Of a DNA stretch of 64,000 nt, positions 28,063-40,335 are shown one piece after another. The position numbers and the translations under genes were made by a program. The stretch comes from Lumbricus rubellus. Lineage: Eukaryota > Annelida > Clitellata > Crassiclitellata > Lumbricidae. The notes under the pieces were generated by a model that saw only the letters and a list, made by a program, of their open reading frames with translations, did not search any database and was not told where the DNA came from. The stretch is from contig OX243816.1 of the NCBI GenBank assembly GCA_945859605.1, positions 25,000,199-25,064,198 on the forward strand. Reading direction: 5' to 3'. Each line of letters starts with the position of its first letter. The first letter of the stretch is position 1.

Positions 28063-28565
28063 GACAATATATTTCTTAACTTATTATAGATTTTCTATGT
28101 ATAATTTTCACGCATAATATATAAATAATTATAACAATATTCAACTGTAATGTCCAATGTACCTATTCTTATATTTTTTGCATCGTTTTTAGGTGATGAT
28201 ATCATAGACCGGGGGGATAATGTCCTACCTGAAGGGGGGTGATGTCCGGTGGGCTTTTGTCCGGAGGGGATAATGTCCGGGGGGATAAGGTCCGGGGGGA
28301 TGATATCCGTTTCCCGGGGAGAATACACTTTGTGTATTTTGCGACTATTGCATAGCAGAGATACTGAGCTCATGGATATGTTTATTAAATTTTTCTGAAC
28401 TTCCACTCTACTGTCATTTTAGCGAAAATCCTTATAATTCCACGCAGCTTCAAAGGTCATTGAAAAATTAGAACTCAATCTTATTTACATTTGATTCCAA
28501 CTGAATAAAAGTGAAAACAAATATATACAATTTCCAATAAAGTGGCTACGGAATATAACGTGTAG

Positions 28566-29500
28566 AGTCGGTTCTCAACCTGTGGGTCGCGACCCCCACG
28601 AAGGTCGCCTGACGATTTGCCAGGGGTCGCCTGGACCCTCAGAAATTTGCAAAATATGTAATAGCAATTTCAACGCTATCAACCACACTATAGCAACTTA
28701 AGCTATTTCACTATAGCAACTTAAGATATTTTTCACTTATGCTTTGCCTATGATTCATTCTTTAGATTGCAGCAACTAATTTAATTTTGCATTTCAGTTT
28801 TCAACTATAAATTCCACTTTCGCCGGTCTCGTTTTCTCAAAGCGACCCCTCCTTTTTTGGCGCATTCATGAAAAATACAAGTGCGCCCTAAAGTGTATGA
28901 AACTGATAGCCTCCCAAACCGAATTAGCTATGTTAAATGATTGTTAAGAAAAGAAAAATGATTGACCAATCTTAAAGGTAGCCTTTTGATTAAGTTTAAT
29001 AGTTGCAGCATGAACACAGAAGTTGAAAAGTTTTTCCAATTACATTTTGTGGGTAGAATTGATGAAACTCAACAATTAAACTGATGCGCCGTTCAGACAG
29101 GGTCTATTAAACAGCAGGAAAAGCATGACCACTGACCAGTATTTTTCAAGAACAAAGCTGTGCTGCTGATGACGCCAAGAGGGCACACTTGAGAAGGATA
29201 TTTTGGGGACTTGCAACAGCAAGAAGTGGTAGCTGTTCAATTTTAATAAGCCGAATAGACTTATGAAATTTCAATTTGAAACTAGTAGGCTAACTTTCAG
29301 AATCTCAAGAACCAGGAAGCCTCACACAATTGCCAAAAAAGTTTTGCTTTCGTTCTATGAAGTGAAAATGCATGACAATGGATATTGGCAAAAATTGCAG
29401 TGTAGGGAGAAACTCAATAAATTTTGTTGTTGGGGGTCGTGACAACTTTAGAAATGTTACCAAGGGGTCGCCGCACAAAAAAGGTTGAGAACCGCTGGGT
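28566..29500. mobile_element. hAT-like nonautonomous element
   Basis: The left end GGTTCTCAACCTGTGGGTCG (28,570) and the right end, read inward, CAGCGGTTCTCAACCTTTTT are inverted. The adjoining CGCGACCCCCACGAAGGTCG and GGGGTCGTGACAACTTT blocks are also inverted. CAGxGGTTCTCAACC is the classic end of Charlie-type hAT elements. An 8-bp TSD was not evident. The interior has no intact transposase. Confidence 0.75.
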
Positions 29501-29669
29501 CACTGTAGACGGTCACCACTTCCAAAATTTCTGGCACCCTGCACAGTTGATATCGCGATCGAATTTCCAACCCCTTAACGTCGTTAAAAAGATAAAAAGC
29601 AATAATTTTTGCGAAATTTAGCTCTGTGGAATTAACAAAGACGTCGTAAATTGCTATTAAATTTTTCAG

Positions 29670-29708
29670 GATTGGACAGAAGACGACTTCAAGAAGGATG
29701 AACTTTAA
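29670..29708 (+). CDS. Protein disulfide isomerase-like protein, terminal exon with KDEL
   Basis: After an ATTTTTCAG acceptor the exon reads DWTEDDFKKDEL and TAA. The C-terminal KDEL is the ER retrieval signal bound by the KDEL receptor, and the acidic stretch before it is typical of PDI tails. Phase 0 agrees with the preceding exon. The 6.2-kb intron before it contains mariner, SINE-like, LINE and hAT remnants. A variant poly(A) signal, ATTAAA, follows 120 bp after the stop. Confidence 0.88.
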   Translation, partial: DWTEDDFKKDEL

Positions 29709-29827
29709 AGTAAAACGGCAGAAAAATTACACTTTTTTACTAAGTTTCAGAGTGGAAGTGCATCCAAAGACATGTATAACACAACAACTACTAAAACTTA
29801 CTCGACCAAAAGTGTTGAAACGCAATA

Positions 29828-29833
29828 ATTAAA
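29828..29833 (+). terminator. Probable poly(A) signal ATTAAA of the PDI gene
   Basis: ATTAAA lies 120 bp downstream of the KDEL stop codon, followed by a purine-rich stretch. It is the commonest variant of AATAAA. Cleavage here is inferred. Confidence 0.5.
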
Positions 29834-30560
29834 AAGAGGACGGAACAGTAAGAACACAGCAGTCGATACGGAACCAGCTGATAAGATTAATTGACAAAAC
29901 AATTGTCAAAAGACTATTTTCGTTTAGAATTTGTGATGCTCAATTCAACTGTGACATTTTCAATCATTTTTAATAATCACTCTAAAGGCATCATCACGCA
30001 TTTTCAACCGCACTAATGAATAACCTGAATACATACACTTTAACAGAAGCTCCAACATGCTGTGGGTTGAGTTGCACAAAGGTAGTATCTCGATGATTCC
30101 TGTGAACTTCGAACCTCGTCGGAAAATGCATGTTCGGCAATGAACAATTTTGCACTATCTGTCCGGTCAGAAAATTTTAGACATTTTAGTGACTTTATTG
30201 TTCGCTAAATAATTAATTATTGCTAGAAACAAGACTTAGTGTTGGAGTGCAGTTTTTTTTACTGTCGAAGCAAGCTTCCTGGCCACTTATGATTTTTACA
30301 ATAAATTGCCATTTTACAACTCCTGCATAATCGCGTGGTAAACTCATAAAACGACTGTGGAACCCTCATGTGACTGGGCCAGACTGGCTACATTAATTGC
30401 CAATTTGAGGCAGCAGTTGCATGAACAGAATCAGACGTCTGACAGGTTGGAGAAATCGTTCACCACATTGAATATTATCCGATATAGACCAGGTTTGGAA
30501 TTCTAAAAAGGCACAAGGTGCAATTCATATAACAATTTACTAGCGCGCGATTTTATATTG
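29834..30560. other. No recognised feature downstream of PDI
   Basis: AT-rich, without open frames or inverted ends that I can recognise. Confidence 0.4.
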
Positions 30561-30561
30561 T

Positions 30562-31011
30562 GTCCTGGGTATGACGTTAAACTGCATCCATCCTCAGCCA
30601 CATTGGGCCATCAACTTCCCTGTGCCAGTCCTAAGCACGGATAAAGGAGGAAGGTGTGCCAGATGGGTGGCGATACTCTGGCAGTAGAAGACCAAGACGA
30701 TTGAAATCCGGAAAACCCACGACACAAGTTGCTTCAAGATGTTATGATGTGGAGCAGACATGCACAGGTTGGTCAGGACAGACCGGTGGAGAGTCGGTGG
30801 AGAGGGCATTGGACACAAAACGGGCTTGTCCCACTGGTTGTCCTTCATGCCTCTTTCCTAACATTCTCTTCAAGCAGACAATGCGGTCCAGCTGCTTCAA
30901 GATATAATGGTATGGAGTAGGCCTGCTAGCCTGTAGAAACTGGGAGATGACACGAGACAGACTCAGACAGAGAGTGGCGTCGGACACCTATGGGCGTTGC
31001 ACCTATAGTTT
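30562..31011 (+). mobile_element. SINE-like element with (GAT)n tail, copy 5
   Basis: It starts CCTGGGTATGACGTTAAACT and ends GTTTGTGATGATG, continuing into a 215-bp GAT/GAC tract. The flank ATTTTATATT before it and ATTTTATTTT after the tract match at nine of ten bases, a likely TSD. The tail has therefore expanded since insertion. Confidence 0.8.
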
Positions 31012-32097
<1,086 letters not shown>

Positions 32098-32855
32098 GAC
32101 CAATGCAGTGATACCGCTCCAAAATTTAAGAAAAGCCAAGATGTGGTCTTTAAAAAAGCCAAGAAAAGCCAAGTTAATAATTATGTACAAAAATGTCACC
32201 TATTTCATTTCAACACAAGCAATTTTTTTCGATAAATTCGGGTGTTTATGAAATTATGCACAGGCCCCTAATTAATCCTGAAATTAATTTATGTTAAATT
32301 GTTAATGAATAATAATTAATTATTTATATTTATATGAAGAACCTAATAATAATTTATATAAATAATGTATATTTATATAACCAATTATTGGTTCCGTAAC
32401 TTCCGTTCTCTGATTTTCTAACATACTAACAAGATTTTGGAACATAGTGCGCTAGTTTTATCCAAAGATATTAGATCCTTTAGACTCTAAATACTCTAAT
32501 ATCTTTGATATGTCTTTATCAAGTTATTTGCGATTTTGTGCGGAATCTCGCGAAATTCCACGTGACGTCACAAATAACTAATATGCAGAGAGCAGAGAAT
32601 AATAATAAGTCGGTTAAATACTAGTCAGTAGATGGAGCCATAGTTATTACTGCTAAGATTATTGTTATTTAGTTGATTATTGCTTAAATTACTGTTATTT
32701 ATTGGACTATTGCTAAGATTATTGTTATTTAGTGGGCAGAAAAAAAGCCAAGTAAAAAAGCCAAGGTCCTTTGAAAAAAGCCAATATCCCAAGATACTAT
32801 TGAAAAAGCCAAGATCTTGGGAAAAAAGCCAAGGAGCGGTATCACTGGACCAATG
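32098..32855. mobile_element. hAT nonautonomous element with 8-bp TSD
   Basis: The element (32,106-32,847, 742 bp) has inverted ends CAGTGATACCGCTCC and GGAGCGGTATCACTG. It is flanked by the perfect 8-bp repeat GACCAATG (32,098-32,105 and 32,848-32,855). Both sub-ends carry several AAAAAAGCCAAG motifs in inverted orientation, likely transposase-binding repeats. 8-bp TSDs and CAGTG ends are diagnostic of hAT. No coding capacity. Confidence 0.93.
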
Positions 32856-33007
32856 ACTTGCCACACTGGTTAATATTGCTTTCTTCCAACTTTTTACAAT
32901 TACATCTTTCATCCCCATCTTGATGGGAATGAGGATGATGTCGGAACATCAACTCAACAAAGTTCCCCAACATAGTTTGGTAATGAGAACATAAAAGCCG
33001 AGTAGTC

Positions 33008-34410
33008 TACAGGGTGCGCCAAATAAATACCCCTCTAGGTTTTTTGCCAATATCTTGGCCAAAAGTAAGAATTACAAAATGAAATTTAACATTCTTAAAG
33101 ACAATTCATAGTTACACAGGATGGTAAATTTTCATCAAATTATGTCAAACGGAACAAAAGTTATGCCACTTTTAAGGAGGTTTTTTGACGATTCAAAAAC
33201 GAAACGCAATAAAAAATATATGTTTTACCAATATCTTGGCCAGAAGTATGACTTTCGTTATGAAATTTGACAGGTTTAAGGACAAAAGGCTAAATTTCAT
33301 AAAGAAATTTAAAACGAAACAAAAGTTACAACACTTTTAGGGAGGCCACCCACCGTTTTTTGACGATTGAAAAACCTAACGCAACAAAAAGTAACAAAGC
33401 GCGATTTTATTAAGTGTCATCTCAAATAAAATGTAAAGTCCTATCCCGTTCCATGAGAAACATAGCTCATCTCTTTTTCCATAGCCCTGAGTCTTTTTCC
33501 ATAGCCCTGAGCCAACAATGGACGAATCCCAAGGTCCTGGACACGGGACCAGTGTATCGAAGGACTTGCTTTTTACTTCCCAGCTTACGACGGTATCAAA
33601 TTATACTGCTTGGTGACAGAGGTACGTGTGCGTAGACAACTTGCCCAGAGCCGTTACCCGGAGTCGAACCCGCAACCTCTCGCTCCGTGAGCGGACGCGT
33701 TACCGGTCCAGCACCAGGTCGCACATCTAAAATAACTGTTGTCAGATGAACTGTGCTTCACAAATTGTGTTCAACGTTACACCAACCCTTCTTTTGAGTC
33801 TCTTTGCAAAGTTCTTCATCTTACAGATTCCTTATTATTCCTCACTTTACCAATTTGAGTGTCATCTTGTTAAGTGACTTCTCAGTGACGTGCAGCTACA
33901 CTGATACTCTGTTTCTTTTTTAAATAATAATAATAATGATCATCTGGCAATATCAAGGCTATTTTATAACAATTATTTGAGATGTGACTTTAAAAAATCG
34001 TGTTTTGCTACTTTTTGCTGCGTTACGTCTTTGAATCGTAAAAAAGGGGTTGCCCCATTAAAAGTGATATAATTTTTGTTGTACTTAAAATATTTTGATG
34101 AAATTTGGCCATCATATGTAGATATGAATTGTCTTTAAGCCTGTAAAAGTTAAGTTCGATATTCTTACTAGTAATTGAATTGATCTTTTTTACTTTTCGT
34201 AGCGTCGGGTTTTTAAATCGTCAAAAAACGGTGGGTGGCTTCTCTAAGCGTGGTATAACTTTTGTTCGGTTTGAAATATTTTAATGGAATTTGGCCATCT
34301 AGTGTAAATATAGATTGTCTTTAAGACAGTAAAATTTCATTTCTAAATTCTTACTTTTGGTCAAGATATTGACAAAAATCTGAAGGGGGTCTTTTTTGGC
34401 ACACCCTGTA
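33008..34410. mobile_element. Tc1/mariner-like TIR element (CAGGGTGYGCCAAA ends), copy 2
   Basis: The element (33,010-34,408) has TA on both sides. The left end CAGGGTGCGCCAAATAAATA and the right end, read inward, CAGGGTGTGCCAAAAAAGAC are inverted. Subterminal blocks such as GCCAATATCTTGGCC and AACAAAAGTTATGCC recur in both orientations and match the copy at 23.5 kb. A tRNA-headed SINE (33,440-33,725) is inserted in it. Confidence 0.85.
33440..33725 (-). mobile_element. tRNA-derived SINE
   Basis: On the minus strand the head GACCTGGTGCTGGACCGGTA ... GGTTGCGGGTTCGACTCCGG has tRNA-like A and B boxes (B box GGTTCGACTCC). It is followed by a body matching the copy at 59,066-59,390 (CTTGGTACCGTCGTAAGC-like, CAGGGCTATGG). 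CTTTTTCCATAGCCCTGAG occurs twice at the 3' end. Confidence 0.8.
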
Positions 34411-34793
34411 TAGTCTATACTGTTACAGTTTAATTCAATCTTTCAGCTGATTCTTGCTACATATGTGAAGTCACATCTACTTTTGAAGCATGAAGGTCAA
34501 TCATTCCGCTTTAGTTGCGATAATTGGATAAGCTTCCGCTTTGCTGATGTTCCTGAATGCGGTTCGCTCGGGGACTGATATTAAACAGCACCCAAAACAT
34601 TGTTATATATAAGGCAAACACATCTGACCCGGCAGTAGATAGCACCTTATCTTCTTTCACGGAACCACCAGCATCAAATGTATCTATCATTTCTATATGT
34701 GGCTGTCGAGAGCTAAATGAACAGTAATAAAAAGAACAATCAGTAAATTTTCAGACAACGGAGTATTTCAAGACTCTATACAGAGTGGTGGTT

Positions 34794-34866
34794 CGTTCGT
34801 TCGTTCGTTCGTTCGTTCGTTCGTTCGTTCGTTCGTTCGTTCGTTCGTTCGTTCGTTCGTTCGTTC
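34794..34866 (-). repeat. (TTCG)n tail of an L2-like LINE
   Basis: About 18 TTCG units, then ATTCATTCATTCATT, directly followed by TTCAGACATTTATATAGCGCC, the inverted L2-type 3' end. It is therefore the LINE tail (CGAA)n on the minus strand. Confidence 0.9.
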
Positions 34867-34971
34867 TTTTATTCATTCATTCATTCATTTCAGACATTTA
34901 TATAGCGCCTCTTCAAAAGTAACTACTGAGAAGCGCTCCCGACCCAAGCACAGCTAAAGAGAACAGTCTTA
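34867..34971 (-). mobile_element. L2-like LINE 3' UTR
   Basis: GACATTTATATAGCGCCTCT ... GAAGCGCTCCCGAC ... AGAGAACAGTCTTAAG matches 3,765-3,840. It is separated from its coding part (35,595-36,070) by the plus-strand RT fragment at 34,972. Confidence 0.75.
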
Positions 34972-35594
34972 AGATCCTGAAGTATGCGGACGATACTTAT
35001 ATGATAATTGGAGCCTCGATGAGAGCTTCGGTAGAGGATGAGCTTGCACATATTGCTACATGGGAAACTCGCAACAACCTGCGCTTAATCACCAACAAAT
35101 CACGTGAGATGTTGATACATCGTCGCCGCAACATCATTCTGCCACCAGCAATCATCGGAGTGGAGCGAGTAACATCATTAAAGATACTTGGAGTGACACT
35201 GCGAAAAGACCTCAGTGTATCAAATCACATCGATGGGGTTCTGGGGACCTGTTCCCGCTCCCTATACGCCCTCCAAATTCTCAAGTCTCACGGCTTACCA
35301 TCAACAGCGCTCCACGACGTTGCTCGAGCCACAACTGTGTCGCGGCTCCTCTACGCTGCTCCAGCCTGGTGGGGTCTCGCCAGCGATTATGGCAGAAGCA
35401 GACTAGACCGTTTTCTCCGCAGAACGCAGCGAATGGGCTACCTGCCGGAAGACTCTCCACGCCTATCGGACACGGCTAAAGAAGACGACGATGGTTTATT
35501 AGAGGCAGACGGTAGGAACCCGCATCACGTGCTGAGGACATTGTTCCCTCCGATTATCCAGCGTCGACACAACCTTTCGACCACATCCGCATAA
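34972..35594 (+). pseudogene. LINE reverse transcriptase fragment (YADD) inserted in another LINE
   Basis: About 200 residues: LKYADDTYMIIGAS (catalytic YADD), WETRNNLRLITNKSREM, VTSLKILGVTLRKDLSVSNH, and then ATTVSRLLYAAPAWWGLASD. These are the palm-to-thumb blocks of a CR1/Jockey-like reverse transcriptase. It starts inside the palm and stops at an early stop codon, so it is truncated at both ends. It lies in the opposite orientation inside an L2-like LINE 3' UTR. Confidence 0.8.
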
Positions 35595-36070
35595 CTTTGA
35601 GTTACCACCGAAAGTCGATAAAAACTTTATTCCAAGAGCCCTCTTCTCAACAAGCGTTTGTGAGACCCAGAGTAGAACGCAGACTCAAAGGCTCGAGGTT
35701 TTATACGTAGTTCCACAGGGAGACCATTCCAGTTTGCAGGGCCAACAGCAGAAAAGGCACGGCGCTGCGCAATGGAAGTGCGTGACCGGGTGACAAGAAG
35801 CTCAGCCTGCTTAGAAGAGCGGAGAGAGCCACGGCGCTGGATGTTTAGGGTGGAGCAACAGAGCTCCTACAAATAGACAGAGGCCACACCCGCAAGACAG
35901 CGTCAAACCATACAGATATTCGGTAAGTGACCCCTTGTTAGAAAGGGAGCCAGTGCAAGACGTCCCGCATATAGTCAGTGACATGGCCGAATCTTGGGAT
36001 GCGACCAACAAGGCGTGCCGCAGAGCGCAAGACCCGGTCCAAGCATCCAACCCGAGTCACCGAAGACCAA
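35595..36070 (-). pseudogene. L2-like LINE, C-terminal coding remnant
   Basis: Broken minus-strand frames contain LVGRIPRFGHVTDYMRDVLH, a damaged middle, and AFSAVGPANWNGLPVELR. This is the same C-terminal block as at 3,862-4,200, with frameshifts and stops. Confidence 0.75.
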
Positions 36071-36147
36071 TATAGAGGGCGCTGCAGTAGTCCAGACGAG
36101 GGACACTACTATGTCTACAAGAACTGTGTTATTCCGCCTGAATTAGA

Positions 36148-36893
36148 TAGATGAGCTGGCTGAGAGGAATACTGTGCAGATCGAGGATAGGAAAGATACA
36201 CATGCTTCTGGTTCGATTCCGGACTGGTATTCACTTGTAGCTGGTTCTACAACTTGGAATGGCCAATTCCATTTCACCGCAATTATTGCCCATGCGTTTT
36301 CTTAAGAATCAAAGAACTGTCCTATATAGCAATCCCCAGTGGCCTACCCCAAAGAGGCGCAACATAAAATATTAGAAATAAATAATTAAATGCTATGCCT
36401 GGCTTCAGCAATGTTTGGTAGACTCAAAAGGCTATGAAGATCAAAGAATATATCGACAAGAACCAAAGTAAAGTTGTATGAATCTCTGGTCATACAAGTG
36501 CTGCTATATGGCTCAGAATGCTGGTGCCTGAGAAAAGAAGATGAAAGAAGCAAACAGTTATAGCATAGATAAGCTGATTGAGAGGAAATCTGTGCAGATC
36601 GAGGATAGAAAGGATACGCAACGAAATAACTCGTGAAGAAATTCGACAAAAAGAAACAGTAATCGACAGAATCAGGAGGAGAAGGCTGACTTGGTTACGA
36701 CATGTAACATGGATGGAGGAGGAAAGACTACCAGCGACAGTGCTATATGGACAAACAGAGGGAGAAAGAAGCAGAGGAAGACCAAAAAGACATGGATGAA
36801 GAACGTGATGGAGGATCTAGAAATGAAGGGCCTGGACATACAAATAGCAGTGTATAAGACCAGAGACAGAGCAACTTGGATACGTCTTGTAAA
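36148..36893 (+). pseudogene. RTE-like LINE C-terminal fragment, interrupted by the copia element
   Basis: Frames read LYGSECWCLRKEDERSKQL, IRNEITREEIRQKETVIDRI, RRRLTWLRHVTWMEEERLP, GRPKRHG/KTWMKNVMEDLEMKG and RDRATWIRLV. These are the terminal signatures of RTE/CR1-type LINE proteins. The ORF continues after the copia element and its 5-bp TSD at 40,182. A ~52-bp segment (36,148-36,199) is repeated at 36,566-36,617. Confidence 0.75.
36889..36893. repeat. 5-bp TSD of the copia element, left (GTAAA)
   Basis: GTAAA precedes the left LTR and follows the right LTR (40,177-40,181). Confidence 0.9.
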
Positions 36894-37091
36894 TGTTGAA
36901 CTTTTTAAGTAGCGCAATAGTATAACGACTATGTTTACTCTGAAGTTGTATGGTCGATGTTCTTGTTCCTTACTTCTTGACTTTACTTCCGGACAGGATG
37001 AGCCGAATGGCTAGTTTGTGTTTCTGAGATATTCAATATTAATCCTATTAAATCTCTTATTTACGAAGGTGATCAGCTTCGTTTCTTAACA
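36894..37091 (+). repeat. 5' LTR of Ty1/copia element
   Basis: 198 bp, from TGTTGAACTT to TTCTTAACA. It differs from the 3' LTR at about seven positions (3.5%), indicating an older insertion than the Gmr1 and BEL elements. Confidence 0.95.
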
Positions 37092-37189
37092 GGTGCCCAG
37101 TGCACATGATGATCACAAACAGTTATAGAGTTTAGGATGCGATACTTTAATAAGGAAAATCCGGTCAACTACGCGGTATAGCGTGACTC

Positions 37190-38204
37190 GTGACAGTTCT
37201 CTTCATCGTGGCAGAAATTGCAAGAAACAGTTGTTTATTTCTATTCTCCGAAAGAATAAAGATGACGGATAAAGGTAAAATCGCAAAGTTGAATAATCAG
37301 AACTATCAAACATGGAAGTTTAAAGTTGAACTTCTGTTAATTAAAGAGGATTTGTGGGACACTGTCATTAAAGAAACTCCTAATCCTATTACGGAAACGT
37401 GGCAAAGTAAAGATGGAAAAGCACGAGCCACGATAGGCTTGTTAGTTGAAGATAATCAACTTCATCTAATAAGAAAGCAAACTACGGCAAAGGGTTCATG
37501 GGAAGAACTGAAAAAGTATCACCAAAAGGCAACACTGTCCAGTAAAGTAAATTTATTAAGGAAACTGTGTGCATTAAAGTTAACAGAGCATGGCGATATG
37601 CAAAACCATCTTGCAGAAATGGAGAATTTAATCGACCAGCTAACATCGTTGGGAGAAACGTTGGCAGAGCATTTAAGAGTCGCTTTCTTCCTCAGTAGTC
37701 TTCCAGAAAGTTATGGGGTACTGATTACAGCATTAGAAAGCAGACCTGAAGATGATTTGACTGTGGAATTAGTCAAAGGAAAACTCTTTGAAGAGTCTGC
37801 AAGAAGGACAAGTAATTTCGCAACATATAAAGGGCAAGAATTAAAGGCTTTAAAGGCAACAAAACCAGAAACACATCCTAAAGAATCTCGCACATGTTTT
37901 TTCTGTAAGAAACCTAACCATTTAAAAAAGTACATCCAGTGGAAGGAAAGAAACACAGACCATGCGGCAAAAACATTGAGAGAAAATTTTACTGAAGAAA
38001 AATCTCCAGAAAAAGTAGCACATACATGTCTTAAAGCATACGAAAAAAAAATCAGTTGTATTTGGCACGTTGATTCAGGTGCAACAACACACATGTGTAG
38101 TAACAGAAATTTCTTCTTGAACATTTACAGACAGTTACATCTCGCTGATGGTCGGAAGATTCAAACAGCTGGAAGTGGTGAGGTAATGATTAATTTCATA
38201 AATA
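37190..38204 (+). pseudogene. Copia Gag and protease, truncated
   Basis: From the Met at 37,262 the protein reads MTDKGKIAKLNNQNYQTWKF (UBN2-type copia Gag). Next come LLRKLCALKLTEHGDMQNHL and a zinc knuckle CFFCKKPNHLKKYI, whose last Cys is replaced by Tyr. The protease motif WHVDSGATTHMC follows, then SGEVMI. At about 38,205 the frame runs into a fragment of the long-TIR transposon terminus and stops. The Gag pre-integrase and integrase core are missing. Confidence 0.85.
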
Positions 38205-38475
38205 GTGGAGCGGCCTGGAACCAAAATGTGAAGGAATTGTGCACTTTGTGATACAAGCATGAAATTTGGTACATACCACGAAAATGTCATAAGAAAAAGA
38301 TTTGGCTATACGGCCATCGCAGATTTGACCCCTGGCCCCAATGGCAGCCATTTTTCAAAATGGCCGACCAGTTTACATATTTTGAATTATCTCAGCTTCC
38401 AGTGCACTTAGAATCGTCATTTTGGTGTCTAAATATACATATTTAGAGGCGAGGATTCCAGCAGAACTATTGAAA
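38205..38475 (+). mobile_element. Terminus of the Academ-like long-TIR transposon inside copia
   Basis: It begins TAGTGGAGCGGCCTGGAACC, the same terminal sequence as the right arm ending 16,840, and continues through about one and a half ~150-bp units (CAGCCATTTTTCAAAATGGC, GGCGAGGATTCCAGCAGAAC). It has only one end. The neighbouring integrase of copia is deleted, so this was either a one-sided insertion with deletion or a later deletion. Confidence 0.75.
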
Positions 38476-39978
38476 AAACACAACAAAAAAAGTTATCTTA
38501 CTGAGATGACAAGATGCATGTTAAAGTATGCAGATCTACCGCTAAAATATTGGGCCGAAACCATTATGACAGCGAATCATTTACAGAACAGATTACCAGT
38601 TGAAGGGATTGAAAGCACTCCTTTTGAAAGATGAAACAAAAGGAAACCAAATCTAAGCTACATAAAGAAATTCGGATAAAAAGCTTACGTAGCAATTCCA
38701 GCAGAGAAGAGACAGAAATTGGATGACAAAGCCAAGAAATTAACTTTTGTAGGTTATGAAAAAGGTACAAAAGGTTACAGACTACTAGATGTGAACACGG
38801 ACAAAGTGTACATTAGTAGAGATGTGATATTTCTTGAGACTGATCCACATTTATCGGAAGTGAGTTTTTTTAGACATTGATGTTGAAGAGAAGACATCAA
38901 ATTCAGACCTTGATGATGAAATTGTTCAATTTCCAAAAGCCAATTACCAGAGGAGGTAGCTATTCAACAGGATACAGAAACTACAGACTCACAGGTACAC
39001 TTAAGGAGATCAGAAAGAGTTAACAAAGGTAAACAACCTGAAAGATTAATTGAAATCATGAATAAAGTAACAATGGTTGAGTCAGAACCAAGAAATTATA
39101 AGGAAGCAATATCTTGAAAACAACAGGAATCCTGGCGGAAAGCAATGGATGAAGAAATGAAATCCCTTAATGAAAATGGAACATGGATCTTAACAGAACT
39201 ACCTGAAAACAAAACTGCAATTGGTAGTAAATGGGTTTACAAAATCAAAAGGGATGAAAAAGGAAATATAACAAGATATAAAGCACGTTTAGTGGCACAA
39301 GGTTACTCTCAGAAATTTGGAGAAGATTATGATGACGTTTTTGCTCCTGTGGCAAAACCATCAACCCTGAGAACTATCTTGACTATAACAGGACTTAAAG
39401 GCATGACGGTAAAAAACTATGATGTGGAAACAGCTTACCTAAATGGTGATTTATCTCATGAAGTCTACATGAAACAACCTGATGGATATCAGAAAGGCGC
39501 TGCAGAAGTTGTCTGCAAACTGGAAAAGAATTTATATGGACTCAAGCAAGGAGCGAATGAATGGAACAAAAAGCTCAATGAAGTACTTATCACTAATGGA
39601 TTCAAGAGAAGTGATAATGATCTATGTCTATATTCAAAACAGTACGATGAAGGATGGATTTATATTTCAATTCATGTGGATGACTTAATTGTGGCAGCAA
39701 CAAAAGTTTCGATGTTCAAGGCATTTGAAGATCTTATGAATGAAACTCTGGTCATTAAAGATCTGGGTGATTTATAGGAACTAATTATCATTTTGTACGA
39801 GAAGTGTACAGAAAGAAGGAACTAGACATTAAGTATTGTCCTAGTGAACATAATGATAGCTGATCTCTTAACTAAACCTCTAGAAGCAGTTAAAACTAGG
39901 AAGTTTACTTGTGAAATTGGGCTAAATTGAGAGAACAGTATATTTTGTTATTAGGATAAAGTAGTCGTTAAGGAGGAG
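38476..39978 (+). pseudogene. Copia Pol remnant: integrase end, reverse transcriptase, trace of RNase H
   Basis: 38,476-38,634 reads YADLPLKYWAETIMTANHLQ (integrase C-terminal side). Stop-broken sequence follows (KAYVAIPAEKRQKLDDKAKK, FVGYEKGTKGYRLLD). 39,145-39,777 is reverse transcriptase: KWVYKIKRDEKGNI, KARLVAQGYSQKFGEDY, VETAYLNGDL, MKQPDGYQ, and HVDDL where YVDDL is usual. It ends at a stop, and only the RNase H tail (DIKYCPSEH, ADLLTKPLEAVK) survives. Non-functional. Confidence 0.85.
39971..39978 (+). promoter_or_regulatory. Polypurine tract of copia element
   Basis: AAGGAGGAG lies immediately before the 3' LTR. Confidence 0.7.
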
Positions 39979-40176
39979 TGTTGAACTTTATAAGTAGCGC
40001 TATAGTATAACGACTATGTTTACTCTGAAGTTGTATGGTCGAAGTTCTTGTTCCTTACTTATTGACTTGACTTCCGGACAGGATGAGCCGAATGGCTAGT
40101 TTGTGTTTCTAAGATATTCAATATTAATCCTATTAAATCTCTTATTTATGAAGGTGATCAGCTTCGTTTCTTAACA
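39979..40176 (+). repeat. 3' LTR of Ty1/copia element
   Basis: 198 bp, the same ends as the 5' LTR, followed by the TSD GTAAA. Confidence 0.95.
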
Positions 40177-40181
40177 GTAAA

Positions 40182-40215
40182 GGCCTCATCGTCAGCATGC
40201 GCTTAACGGAAGAGA
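40182..40215 (+). pseudogene. End of the RTE-like LINE ORF after copia
   Basis: After removal of the copia element and one GTAAA, the frame ending RDRATWIRLV continues KASSSACA and stops. This confirms that copia inserted into this LINE. Confidence 0.6.
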
Positions 40216-40335
40216 AATTGAATGCCTCTGTTGGAGAAATGCGGACTGGACAAGTGACTTTTTCAGAGAGCATTCAATTCCACTGGTTTGAGAAAAGTTT
40301 ATGCATGTAATAAGGCGGTGCATGAGATATCAATA

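Larger units (their letters stand above)
24553..28316. mobile_element. Large element with ~240-bp inverted repeats (GGACATTATCC family)
   Basis: The left arm (24,553-24,790) has GGACATTACCCCC-type repeats, then GGTCTATGAAATCATTACC and AAAATTATACATAAAAATCT. The right arm (28,075-28,316) contains the inverted counterparts in the same order, ending GGGGGATGATATCCGTTTCC. Between them lie a mariner-like transposon, a SINE-like copy, a minisatellite and a LINE fragment. No flanking 9-bp duplication was found, so this may be a composite whose outer ends have changed. Confidence 0.55.
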
